Source of the DNA: Mesorhizobium sp.
GTDB taxonomy: Bacteria; Pseudomonadota; Alphaproteobacteria; Rhizobiales; Rhizobiaceae
Length of the DNA: 64,000 nucleotides
Reading direction: 5' to 3'
Assembly (NCBI RefSeq): GCF_004962245.1
Contig: NZ_SUHQ01000004.1
Location: forward strand, 238,151 to 302,150
Positions 56,499 through 64,000 of the stretch are shown here, piece by piece. A model generated the notes under the pieces. That model was not told the DNA's origin. It saw nothing but the letters and a program-made list of their open reading frames with translations, and made no database searches. Numbering within the stretch: position 1 is the stretch's first letter; the number at the start of each line of letters is the position of its first letter. A program made the position numbers and the translations under genes.

Positions 56499-57584
56499 AT
56501 GGGTCACATCAAACTCACCAATGTCGCGAAATCCTTCGGCAGCATCGACGTGCTCCATGAAATTAACCTGGAGATTGCCGACAGCGAGTTCGTCGTCTTC
56601 GTCGGGCCATCCGGCTGCGGTAAGTCCACGCTTTTGCGTATAATCGCCGGTCTCGAAAAGCCGACGGGCGGCGAACTGGCCATCGATGGAAAGGTGGTCA
56701 ATTCAGTCCCGGCCGCCGATCGGGGGCTTGCCATGGTCTTCCAGTCCTATGCCCTCTATCCCCATATGAGCGTGCGCCAGAACCTTGCCTTTGGCCTCGA
56801 AAACACCAAGATGCCGACGGCGGAGATCACAGAGCGCATCGGCGAGGCGGCGCGCATGCTGGAGATCGAGCGTTATCTCGACCGTCGACCGGGGCAGCTT
56901 TCCGGCGGCCAGCGCCAGCGCGTCGCGATCGGCCGGGCGATTGTACGCCGTCCAGTCGCCTTCCTGCTCGATGAGCCCCTGTCCAACCTCGACGCTGAAC
57001 TGCGCGGCTCGACCCGCGCCGAGATCGCCGCGCTTCATTCCCGGCTTTCGGCGACGATGATCTATGTGACGCACGACCAGGTCGAGGCAATGACTCTTGC
57101 CGACAGGATCGTCGTGCTGCGCGCCGGCCGCATCGAGCAGATCGGCACGCCGATGGAACTGTACAATTCGCCTACAAACCGTTTCGTGGCCGGTTTCATC
57201 GGCTCCCCGCACATGAACTTCCTCGAAGGCACGGTGGAATCTTCGTCGTCCGGCAAGGCCGTTGCAACGTTCGCGGGCGGCCATCGGTTGGACCTGCCAG
57301 TTGATGACGCCAGCGTTGCCACAGGTTCCCGCGTAACGCTCGGCGTCCGTCCCCAGCATGTTTCGATCGGGACAGGCACTGAGGGCATTTCCGCGAAGAT
57401 CAAGCTGGTTGAAGCGCTCGGTTCCGAAACCATCGTCCACACCGACGTCGCGGGACAAAAGATTCTGGTGGTTGCGCCCGGACAGCATGACCTCGCACCG
57501 GGGGCAGATATTCGCCTGTCGCTGTCGGCGGCTCCCCTCCATCTGTTCAACGAAAAAGGCCTGCGCCTTGAACACGCCCTTTGA
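56499..57584 (+). CDS. Carbohydrate ABC ATP-binding protein (MalK/UgpC type)
   Basis: The 361-residue product has Walker [10 protein letters not shown], signature [16 protein letters not shown], Walker [16 protein letters not shown] and a C-terminal OB/TOBE region ([20 protein letters not shown]). It energises the two permeases. The ribosome site AAGGGG is 5' of ATG 56499. Its last 17 bases overlap the kduD start at 57568. Confidence 0.93.
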   Translation: MGHIKLTNVAKSFGSIDVLHEINLEIADSEFVVFVGPSGCGKSTLLRIIAGLEKPTGGELAIDGKVVNSVPAADRGLAMVFQSYALYPHMSVRQNLAFGLENTKMPTAEITERIGEAARMLEIERYLDRRPGQLSGGQRQRVAIGRAIVRRPVAFLLDEPLSNLDAELRGSTRAEIAALHSRLSATMIYVTHDQVEAMTLADRIVVLRAGRIEQIGTPMELYNSPTNRFVAGFIGSPHMNFLEGTVESSSSGKAVATFAGGHRLDLPVDDASVATGSRVTLGVRPQHVSIGTGTEGISAKIKLVEALGSETIVHTDVAGQKILVVAPGQHDLAPGADIRLSLSAAPLHLFNEKGLRLEHAL

Positions 57585-58326
57585 TCTTTCGGGTAAGGTT
57601 GCGCTCGTAACGGGCGCAAGAACGGGGCTCGGCAGAGGGATGGCGCTGGCACTTGCCGGCGCGGGCGCGGATATCGCAGCGCTCGGCTCGACGGCGATGC
57701 CGGAGACAGCCGACACTGTCCGCTAAGCTGGCCGGCGCTTTCATGGACTCGAAGTCGATCTTTCGCAGAAATTCGACGCGCAGGGAATCGTCAGCTCAAT
57801 TGTCTCGACGCTGGGTGGCATCGACATCCTTGTCAACAATGCCGGCGTCATCCGCCGGGCCGATCTCCTCGACCATTCCGAGCAGGATTGGGACGATGTC
57901 ATTGACGTCAATCTGAAGGCGGCCTTCCTCCTGTCGCAGGCCGTTGCCCGACACATGGTCGAAACGAAGCGGACGGGACGCATCATCAACGTCGCGTCGA
58001 TGCTGTCCTTCCAGGGCGGCATTCGCGTCCCGGCCTATACGGCGTCCAAGCACGGTATCGCCGGCCTGACGAAGGCGATGGCAAACGAGCTTGCGCCGCA
58101 CGGCATCACGGTCAACGCCATCGCTCCCGGCTATATGGAGACGGACAATACCGAGGCGCTGCGCATTGACCCCGATCGCAACACCCAGATTTCCGCGCGC
58201 ATCCCGATGGGACGCTGGGGCACACCGGAGGACCTCGCCACATCGGTGTTGTTCCTAGCGGCCGCGGGCACCAACTACGTAACCGGCATGACCGTGCCGG
58301 TCGATGGCGGCTGGCTGGTTCGGTAG
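57568..58326 (+). pseudogene. kduD: 2-deoxy-D-gluconate 3-dehydrogenase (KduD) with an in-frame TAA
   Basis: Read from TTG 57568 the frame encodes [20 protein letters not shown], then TAA at 57724-57726 (codon 53), and then goes on in the same frame: GRRFHGLEVDLSQKFD, VNNAGVIRRADLLDHSEQDW, VASMLSFQGGIRVPAYTASKHG (catalytic Tyr/Lys) and VPVDGGWLVR. Total length of 252 codons equals normal KduD, so one base change from CAA, GAA or AAA would explain the stop. KduD reduces 2,5-diketo-3-deoxygluconate to KDG after KduI. As read, the gene is dead, unless the stop is a sequencing error or is suppressed. Confidence 0.88.
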
Positions 58327-58684
58327 GGCGGGGCAACGAATGACGTCGAACCGGCATAAGCGCGGCATTAGCGGACTGCGCCGAAGGTCAGGAATGGCGT
58401 CGCAACGCGCCCTTGTCAGTCACCTGGCGCAGGTCCGGAAATGGCGCAACTTTCCTGTTCGCAAACCGTAAAGATGACCCTTACGGCCACATCGATCAGA
58501 TCAACCTGAAGACGCGGGGTTTCAGGTAGGGTGGAGAACCTTCCGCAGCACTCCCGCTTCCCCGCCGCAATAGCGCCTTGCCGGCTTCACACAACTTTAC
58601 ATTCGCCCGCAACGACCGAAACATTGCGCTCCTAGTCTGGCCCAGTCGCGGCAGAGATGCCGCATTAGCGAAAGGACCAGCAAC
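58327..58684 (+). other. Gap of 358 bp with no supported gene
   Basis: Open frames here are short and without motif. No T-run terminator for the uronide operon is clear. The last 100 bases are more AT-balanced and likely hold the promoter of the Spy-like gene, whose ribosome site AAAGGACC precedes ATG 58685. Confidence 0.45.
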
Positions 58685-59257
58685 ATGGAAACGAACCATC
58701 AGGAACCGGCGAGCGTCTCCGGCACGCCGCAGAAGAAGAGCTGGGGCAAGCGCATCGCCATAGGCGGCATTGCGATCGCGGCGCTTGCCGGTGTCGGCGT
58801 CGCCGGCGCGCTCAGCCAGGATTACGGGCGCATGCAGCGCTTCGGCATGGGCGGGGGCGACGGCGGACCCGGCATGCACATGCAGGCCAATTTCCGCCAC
58901 GGCATGGGGTTCGGCCCGGGTTTCGGCGGGCATCACTTTGAGCGCATGCTCGAGGAGGTCGACGCAACACCCGAGCAGGAAGACAAGCTGGAGGCGATCA
59001 TGGACAAGCTCCACGACGATGTCCGCCCGATCATGCGCGGCTTTCGCGACACACGAGACGATGTCGCCAGGCTACTCGGCGCCGCAACCATCGACCGCGA
59101 GGCGGCGGAGAAGCTGCGCGCCGAGCGCGTCGCAGCGGTCGACGAGGCCTCGCGCAAGCTGACGGCCGCGCTGCTCGACGCCGCCGAGGTGCTGACGGCC
59201 GAGCAGCGGGCGGAGTTGCTCGAACATTTCGAGGATCGCGGCTGGCACCGCTGGTAA
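58685..59257 (+). CDS. Spy/CpxP-like periplasmic metal or stress sensor
   Basis: The 190-residue product has one N-terminal membrane segment (KRIAIGGIAIAALAGVGVAG, about 21-41), a Gly/Met/His-rich stretch (about 58-86, with GMHMQANFRHGMGFGPGFGG) and a helical LTxxQ-type region (DATPEQEDKLEAIMDKLHDD, then LTAEQRAELLEHF). It fits heavy-metal-responsive CpxP/Spy proteins. It lies directly upstream of an OmpR-type response regulator and a histidine kinase, which may control it. Confidence 0.78.
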   Translation: METNHQEPASVSGTPQKKSWGKRIAIGGIAIAALAGVGVAGALSQDYGRMQRFGMGGGDGGPGMHMQANFRHGMGFGPGFGGHHFERMLEEVDATPEQEDKLEAIMDKLHDDVRPIMRGFRDTRDDVARLLGAATIDREAAEKLRAERVAAVDEASRKLTAALLDAAEVLTAEQRAELLEHFEDRGWHRW

Positions 59258-59300
59258 GCTCTGTACAGGCACAGGTTCGAATCGGAGCAAACAAACGAGC

Positions 59301-60002
59301 ATGGCGGACCAGGTTCTCATCGTCGACGACGACAGGCGCCTGTCCGCCATGCTCGCAGAATACCTGACGGGCAACGGTTTTCGTGTGCGAGCGGCGGAGA
59401 CAGCGGGCGCGGGCATTGCCGAGATCGCGCGGCTGTCGCCCGATGCCGTGGTTCTCGATGTCATGCTGCCCGACATGGACGGCTTCGAGGCGCTCAAGCG
59501 CATCCGCGCGAACTCCGATGTGCCGGTTCTGATGCTGACGGCGCGAGGCGACGAGACCGACCGCATCGTTGGGCTGGAAATAGGCGCCGACGATTATCTG
59601 CCGAAGCCGTTCAATCCGCGCGAGTTGCTGGCGCGGCTGAAGGCAATCCTGCGCCGCCGCAACGCCGGCGCGAACGCCTCCCCGCGCATCCTGCGCTTCG
59701 GACGGCTGGAGATCGACCCTTCGTCGCGCTGGGCTCGCGTCGACGGGCGCGACTGCCCGATGACCAGCTACCAGTTCGACCTGCTGGTGGCGCTCGCCGA
59801 AAATGCCGGGCGCACGCTGTCGCGCGAGCAGCTCATGGACATGGTCAAGGGCGAAGAACTGGAAGCGTTCGACCGGTCGATCGACGTGCATGTCTCGCGC
59901 ATCCGCGCCGCGATCGAGACAGATCCGAAACATCCTCGCCGCATCATTACGGTACGCGGCGCGGGCTATGTCTTTGCCCGTTTCCAGGACGGTGACAGAT
60001 AA
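59301..60002 (+). CDS. OmpR-family response regulator
   Basis: The 233-residue product has a receiver domain (LIVDDDRRLSAMLAEYL, phosphoacceptor Asp in VVLDVMLPDMDGFEAL, KPFNPRELLARLKAIL) and a winged-helix DNA-binding domain (LVALAENAGRTLSREQLMDM, VHVSRIRAAIETDPKHPRRI). It is 43 bp after the Spy-like gene and 3 bp before the kinase gene. Confidence 0.93.
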   Translation: MADQVLIVDDDRRLSAMLAEYLTGNGFRVRAAETAGAGIAEIARLSPDAVVLDVMLPDMDGFEALKRIRANSDVPVLMLTARGDETDRIVGLEIGADDYLPKPFNPRELLARLKAILRRRNAGANASPRILRFGRLEIDPSSRWARVDGRDCPMTSYQFDLLVALAENAGRTLSREQLMDMVKGEELEAFDRSIDVHVSRIRAAIETDPKHPRRIITVRGAGYVFARFQDGDR

Positions 60003-60005
60003 GCC

Positions 60006-61250
60006 ATGCGCAGCAGCCTTTTCGTCAAGATCTATCTCACCGTGCTCGTCAGCCTCGCAGTAGTAGCGATCGCCAGCGCGACCTTCGTACACATGGGCCA
60101 GGAACGCGAACATGCCGGCTGGAGTGGTCGGCGCGACGCTTTCATCGAGGCGATGCTGTCGGCGGACTCCGACCCCGCCTTGCTGCAGGCGACGGCCGAG
60201 CGGCTTTCGGCGGCCTTCGATGCCGACATCTCCGTCTACGGTCTGCAGGGTCGGCTGCTTGCAGCGGCCGGCCGGCCGATCCCCCCGCAAGAGATCGGAT
60301 CCCGGCGCAGGATGCATCCCGGCGGGCAACACCTGCTGATCAGTCGGCAGCCGAACGGAAGGGTGATCGCGGCGCGGCTGAGAATGCCGTTCGGCCCGGC
60401 CGGCCGCAGCCCGCTTGCCTTTCTCGCGCTGATCGCCGCGGTGACAGGGCTTGCCGCCATTCCGGTCGTGCGTCATCTGACACGCCGCCTTGAAGCATTG
60501 CGCCAGGGCGTGGATCGCTGGGGCGCAGGCGCTCTCGACACGCGCGTCGCCGTGCGCGGCAGCGACGAGGTGGCGGCGGTGGCGGCGAGCTTCAACCGCG
60601 CCGCCGAGCAGATCGAGCGGCTGCTTGCCGCGCACCGCTCGCTGCTTGCCAATGCCAGCCACGAGTTGCGCTCGCCGCTTGCGCGGCTGCGCATGGCGAT
60701 CGACCTCGACGCGGACGGACAAAGCGGCCCGGTGCGCGACGAGATCGTACGCGACCTCGCCGAACTCGATGCGTTAGTGGAGGAAATCCTGCTTGCCAGT
60801 CGGCTCGACCATATCGAGAAGCTGGAACGGGTGGAGCAGGTGGATCTGCTGGCGCTCACTGCCGAGGAAGGTGCGCGCTCCGGCGTCGACGTCTCAGGCG
60901 AACCCGGCGTCGTGTCGGGCGACCCGACACTGCTCACGCGGCTGGTTCGCAATCTCATGCAGAACGCGCAGAGACATGGCAGTCCGCCGGTCAGCGCGCA
61001 TGTGGGAACCGAAGGCGGCTCTGTGGTGCTCAAGGTGCGCGATCACGGACCGGGCCTGCCGGAAGGTACCGGCGAGCGCGTCTTCGAGCCGTTCTTCCGA
61101 CCAAAGGGCCGCAGCGAGACGGCCGGCGGCTGGGGCCTCGGCCTGTCGCTGGTGCGCCAGATCGCCTTGCATCACGGCGCAACCGTGCACCATAAATCGC
61201 CGTCCGGCGGCGGCGCCTGCTTCGTCGTCACGTTTCCTGCAATATCTTGA
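60006..61250 (+). CDS. Membrane sensor histidine kinase
   Basis: The 414-residue product has two membrane segments (about 8-28 and 138-158) around a periplasmic sensor of roughly 110 residues, a HAMP linker, the H-box LLANASHELRSPLARLRMAI, N-box LMQNAQRHG, and ATP lid motifs DHGPGLPEGTGERVFEPFFR and GWGLGLSLVRQIA. It phosphorylates the response regulator at 59301 and with the Spy-like protein probably senses metal or envelope stress. Confidence 0.92.
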   Translation: MRSSLFVKIYLTVLVSLAVVAIASATFVHMGQEREHAGWSGRRDAFIEAMLSADSDPALLQATAERLSAAFDADISVYGLQGRLLAAAGRPIPPQEIGSRRRMHPGGQHLLISRQPNGRVIAARLRMPFGPAGRSPLAFLALIAAVTGLAAIPVVRHLTRRLEALRQGVDRWGAGALDTRVAVRGSDEVAAVAASFNRAAEQIERLLAAHRSLLANASHELRSPLARLRMAIDLDADGQSGPVRDEIVRDLAELDALVEEILLASRLDHIEKLERVEQVDLLALTAEEGARSGVDVSGEPGVVSGDPTLLTRLVRNLMQNAQRHGSPPVSAHVGTEGGSVVLKVRDHGPGLPEGTGERVFEPFFRPKGRSETAGGWGLGLSLVRQIALHHGATVHHKSPSGGGACFVVTFPAIS

Positions 61251-61305
61251 TACGGCGGGCGCATAGCCTTGTGAAAGCGGCCCCCAGGCGGGGCGGAAGG
61301 AAGGT

Positions 61306-61689
61306 ATGATTAACGCACGAATTCCCGACGGCGAGATCATCGAAACCAGGAAGAGCCAGGGTTTCGCGCATCCGAGCGTTGACTCGCGAGGCCCTCGACT
61401 TCTCATGCGGTCGCTAGAGCGCCGGGTCCTTCGCCTACATAATATACGCGAAGCGTATGCCTCCGCGCACTTGCTCTCGAACATGCAAGTTCTAATGCTG
61501 GAGCATCTCGGTGAAATAGACGCTGCCTCTCGCCTGATGAAAGCCATCGAGGACGTTTGCGCCGCAGGAATGATCATGCCAGACGTTGGGGGAAAGGCCA
61601 CGACCCGTGAGGTCACCGACGCAGTCATCGCGGCGATCCGCGGGTCCAACACTTCACCAATCGGCAACACAGCGAGTAACCGGCTATGA
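61306..61689 (+). pseudogene. Remnant of an isopropylmalate/tartrate dehydrogenase-family gene
   Basis: From 61480 the frame encodes LMLEHLGEIDAASRLMKAIE and GMIMPDVGGKATTREVTDAV, the C-terminal end of isocitrate/isopropylmalate/tartrate dehydrogenase-like enzymes. The 58 residues before it (MINARIPDGEIIETRKSQ and on) do not match. A GGAAGG site and an ATG at 61306 exist, so the chimaeric frame could be translated, but it lacks the catalytic domains. It overlaps ltnD by ATGA, the coupling kept from an older operon. Confidence 0.6.
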
Positions 61690-62585
61690 AAATCGGCGTA
61701 ATTGGACTTGGCTCCATGGGATACGGGATCGCCACGTCACTGCTTCGTTCGGGTCACAACGTTTATGGGGCCGACATCAACCCTGAAGCAGTCGAGCGCC
61801 TGCGTGCCGAAGGCGGGTCTGATGTGGACGTCATGTCCGCCGCGCCTGAGCTGAATGCGGCCGTCATCGTTGTCTTGAACGCAGCGCAAACCGAAACGGT
61901 GCTGTTCGGCGAGCATGGACTGGTTCCTCAGCTCGCCCCAGGAGCAGTCGTGATCATGTGCGTGACGGTTGCACCAGATTATGCGCGCAGTACCGCCGAG
62001 CAGTGCGCAGCGCGCGGCGTGCATTTCCTGGACGCTCCCATTTCGGGGGGATCGGTCAAGGCAGCCGAGGGTAAGCTATCCGTGATGGCCTCTGGCAGAC
62101 CGGAGGCGTTCGCAGCGGCGCGACCCGTGCTCGACGCGATGGCCGAAACGGTTTTCGAACTCGGAGACGGCGCCGGCGCAGGATCTGCCATGAAAGCGGT
62201 CAACCAGATGCTGGCCGGCATCCATATAGCAGCCATGGCCGAAGCGATCACCTTCGCGATGACCCAAGGAATAGACCCCGGGACCTTCCTCAAGGTGATC
62301 CCCGCTTGTGCTGGGACCAGCTGGATGCTGGAAAACCGGGCGCCGCATGTCGTTGCTGGCGATTATACTCCACGCTCTGCCATCGACATCTGGCCCAAGG
62401 ATCTTGGTATCGTTCTCGACGTCGCGCGGACGTCAAGGTTCGCTGCACCCCTGACTGCCGCAGCTCTGCAACAATTCATCTGTGCGGCGGGGATGGGGCT
62501 GGGACGGGAGGACGACGCTGCAGTGGCAAAGGTCTACGCCCATAATGCGAGCCTGACCCTGCCCTGCACCAGTCAGAACGAATAG
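61686..62585 (+). CDS. ltnD: L-threonate dehydrogenase-like NAD(P)-dependent oxidoreductase
   Basis: The 299-residue product belongs to the 3-hydroxyisobutyrate dehydrogenase family and is closest in pattern to LtnD/YgbJ: IGVIGLGSMGYGIATSLLRS (cofactor), FLDAPISGGSVKAAEGKLSV (substrate), MKAVNQMLAGIHIAAMAEAI with the catalytic lysine, and SAIDIWPKDLGIVLD. It oxidises L-threonate or a similar tetronate at C2. The following otnK remnant supports the tetronate pathway. The gene itself looks intact. Confidence 0.85.
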   Translation: MKIGVIGLGSMGYGIATSLLRSGHNVYGADINPEAVERLRAEGGSDVDVMSAAPELNAAVIVVLNAAQTETVLFGEHGLVPQLAPGAVVIMCVTVAPDYARSTAEQCAARGVHFLDAPISGGSVKAAEGKLSVMASGRPEAFAAARPVLDAMAETVFELGDGAGAGSAMKAVNQMLAGIHIAAMAEAITFAMTQGIDPGTFLKVIPACAGTSWMLENRAPHVVAGDYTPRSAIDIWPKDLGIVLDVARTSRFAAPLTAAALQQFICAAGMGLGREDDAAVAKVYAHNASLTLPCTSQNE

Positions 62586-62603
62586 CGAGACGGACCAAGG
62601 GCC

Positions 62604-63066
62604 ATGACGACGTTTTTCGGCGCAATAGCAGATGATTTCACTGGCGGTACGGATCTGGCCGGCCTGCTGGCGCGCTCTGGCGCACGCGTATCGCTGCGCG
62701 TGGGTGTGCCGGCGGACCCGCCCGCTAACACGAAGCCGTCGGCGAGACGCTAGCCGCGCTCCATTGGCTTCGCAGGGCCGGCGCTCAGCGGTTCTTCTGG
62801 AAGTATTGCTCGACGTTCGGCTCGACACCGCGCGGCAATGTCGGCCCGGTTGCCGAGGCGCTGATGAAAGGCGCTCGGAACGAGCCCAACCATCTGCTGC
62901 CCAGCCTTCCCCGAAAACGGACACTCCGTCTTCATGGGTAATCTCTTCGTCGGTGAACAGCCGCTCGCCGAGAGCCCGATGAAGGATCATCCCCTGACGC
63001 CGATGAGGGATTCGAACCTCATGCGGCTACTGCAACCGCAGGTGACTCTGCCTGTTGGGCTCGCCA
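62604..63066 (+). pseudogene. otnK: 3-oxo-tetronate kinase (OtnK/DUF1537 family), decayed
   Basis: The start MTTFFGAIADDFTGGTDLAG at 62604 matches OtnK, which phosphorylates 3-oxo-tetronate made by LtnD. The frame stops at TAG about 50 codons in. Further pieces follow in another frame from 62744 (GETLAALHWLRRAGAQRFFW) and in the first frame again from about 62930 (MGNLFVGEQPLAESPMKDHP to QVTLPVGLA). A small internal deletion and two frame shifts are needed, and the last two-thirds of the gene are missing at about 63066, shortly before att block C. It cannot be active. Confidence 0.82.
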
Positions 63067-63125
63067 AACCTAGTCGAGGATATCCCCAATTAGCCGATCG
63101 CATTCGAATGGGAACGGAGGCCTAG

Positions 63126-63887
63126 CTGTGCGGGCAAACGTCAACCCGTTCATACGCGGGGAGAAGTTGATCGGCGGCTTGTGGTGGGCGGTGACGGAAT
63201 TATACGAGACAATACGGAAAGGTTTCTGATTCAGGCCCACGAAAAACCCAATGAAATCAACATTCCGAATACGCCCTCCGGGCCCACCAAAATCTTTCAA
63301 TATCAACAACTTATGGCGAACTTCGTTCTGAAGTGGGCCAATCGAGCTTCGCTATACCCGCAGCACTCAGTTTGATTGTTCTCGCATGAACACGATCCAA
63401 GGGCAGGGGAGGGCGATCTTGTGCCTGTTGTCTATCTTTAATCTTGCTCCTGTCGGGTAGCGTGCAGCCACACATAGCGCAGCTGTTTCAAGGCTGGAAA
63501 GGCCCTTGGTCCATGCGTGCGGCAAAAGGCGGTTACGGCGTGCGAATAGGATGATTTTGAGCGCCTGGGGGTAATCAAGCTGGCGTGAAATGACAGCATC
63601 TATGCTCCACGGTCATTGCAGCGTCGATATCCCGTCTTGGAACCAGACTTCCACCGAACCGGCAATCATGACCCTTGCGAGACCTTCATTGTCTGCGTTG
63701 CCATGGCAGCAATGCGCCTCATGTCGGACGTTGAGATCAGCTTTGCTCCTTCCTGAAAGCCGGCATCCAAGTGACCACACCGACGGTCGCGGTTGCGCCA
63801 TGAGCCGACCTTGGATACCGTGATCCTCGACGACTTGTCTCACCTCGATAGCGATGGTCGCGAGCCCGGATTACGACCGCGAAGCGG
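63126..63887 (+). other. Gap of 762 bp with att block C and the groEL flank, no supported gene
   Basis: No frame has a family motif. The gap contains att block C (63202-63292) and, from 63795, the inverted copy of the groEL flank. The stretch 63300-63790 holds no repeat or hairpin that stands out. Confidence 0.5.
63202..63292 (+). repeat. Att-like block C at the right end of the integrated element
   Basis: ATACGAGACAATACG (63202-63216) matches 14 of 15 bases of block B, and 73 bp later the 18-bp core CCTCCGGGCCCACCAAAA (63275-63292) is identical. A GGCCCAC heptamer at 63234 repeats the iteron unit. Blocks B and C are direct repeats 21.3 kb apart, as attL and attR of an integrated element would be. 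Confidence 0.65.
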
Positions 63888-64000
63888 TCAGAAATCCAAA
63901 TCCATATCGTGATGATGATGCTCGTGACCGGGAAGCTCCGGCGGCGGCGGGCCCGGGATTTCGGCCACCATGGCCTCCGTCATGATGAGGAGGCCCGCCA
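63795..64000 (-). repeat. Inverted-repeat copy 2: groEL 3' end and downstream sequence
   Basis: The minus strand of this segment matches 45169-45383: 113 bp of groEL coding sequence and the stretch after the stop to GGCTCATGGCGC. The stop codon is within a perfect 6-bp hairpin (GACCGC and GCGGTC, 63875-63889). Homology probably goes on past the window edge. Confidence 0.75.
63888..64000 (-). CDS. groEL: GroEL chaperonin, C-terminal 37 residues (rest outside window)
   Basis: The minus strand reads [18 protein letters not shown] and ends PGHEHHHHDMDLDF with TGA at 63888-63890. The His-rich tail replaces the Gly-Met repeats of many GroEL proteins. In the visible part there is no lesion, so this copy could be the intact source of the pseudogene at 44196, which has lost four tail residues. 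Confidence 0.85.
   Translation of the reverse strand, partial: AGLLIMTEAMVAEIPGPPPPELPGHEHHHHDMDLDF

Noticed and set aside
57720..57760. A frameshift in kduD
   Set aside because: On checking, both halves are in the same frame and only the TAA at 57724 interrupts them.
59031..60722. A 563-codon open frame on the minus strand
   Set aside because: It is the antisense shadow of the Spy-like, response-regulator and kinase genes, which have full family motifs; high GC keeps the opposite strand open.
62990..63062. Minus-strand tRNA-like sequence with a GGTTCGAATCCC T-arm and a CAG-type anticodon loop
   Set aside because: The T-stem lacks a base and the acceptor ends do not pair. The plus strand here reads as otnK (SPMKDHPLTPMRDSNLMRLL), so the likeness is by chance.

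Overview
The window reads as chromosomal DNA of a high-GC alphaproteobacterium of the Hyphomicrobiales, most likely Mesorhizobium or a close relative. This is inferred from the dense ABC sugar-uptake and Gfo/Idh/SDR catabolic genes, the LacI/LysR regulators, an ATGA-overlap operon style, the Spy-like metal sensor system and a C-terminally His-rich GroEL. No marker fixes the species.

Region 1 (1-15854) is a catabolic regulon for a cyclitol-like or sugar-lactone substrate. It has an RbsA/RbsC-type ABC transporter (its first permease cut by the window edge), four Gfo/Idh dehydrogenases, two SDRs, an IolD-like ThDP hydrolase, an SMP-30 lactonase, a D-2-hydroxyacid dehydrogenase, an HpcH-type aldolase, a binding protein without a signal peptide and a LacI-family regulator. 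A 14-bp palindrome close to TGCATAGCTATTCA lies upstream of each transcription unit that starts here, including the regulator gene.

Region 2 (16494-33326) holds a second sugar ABC operon (binding protein, double ATPase, two permeases, cupin), two divergent LysR genes, an SDR, a PRISE-type reductase, a NifU-domain protein coupled to an amidohydrolase, a two-subunit transketolase, a secreted SGNH hydrolase, an aldehyde dehydrogenase and a third LysR gene.

Region 3 (34118-41599) is an amidase-type operon: AmiC-like sensor, AmiR-like ANTAR antiterminator, a leader with two small hairpins and a strong intrinsic terminator, a nitrilase-superfamily amidohydrolase, and a HAAT-family ABC transporter in which one permease is fused to its ATPase.

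Region 4 (about 41.8-63.3 kb) looks like an integrated and partly decayed element. Two att-like direct repeats share an 18-bp core that ends like a tRNA 3' end. A tyrosine recombinase with a frameshift, an AlpA-like protein and an XRE regulator sit at the left end. Inside are a groEL pseudogene, two small flavin-type proteins, an unsaturated-uronide operon (LacI, GH105, KduI, an unrecognised 827-residue protein, a MalFGK-type transporter and a kduD with an in-frame stop), a Spy-like protein with a two-component system, and remnants of a tetronate operon (ltnD intact, otnK decayed). Beyond the right repeat, the C-terminus of a second groEL runs off the window on the minus strand, in inverted orientation to the pseudogene.

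The strongest leads are the 14-bp operator regulon, the AmiR-type leader, the att repeats with 11-bp GGCCCAC iterons, and the 827-residue protein.
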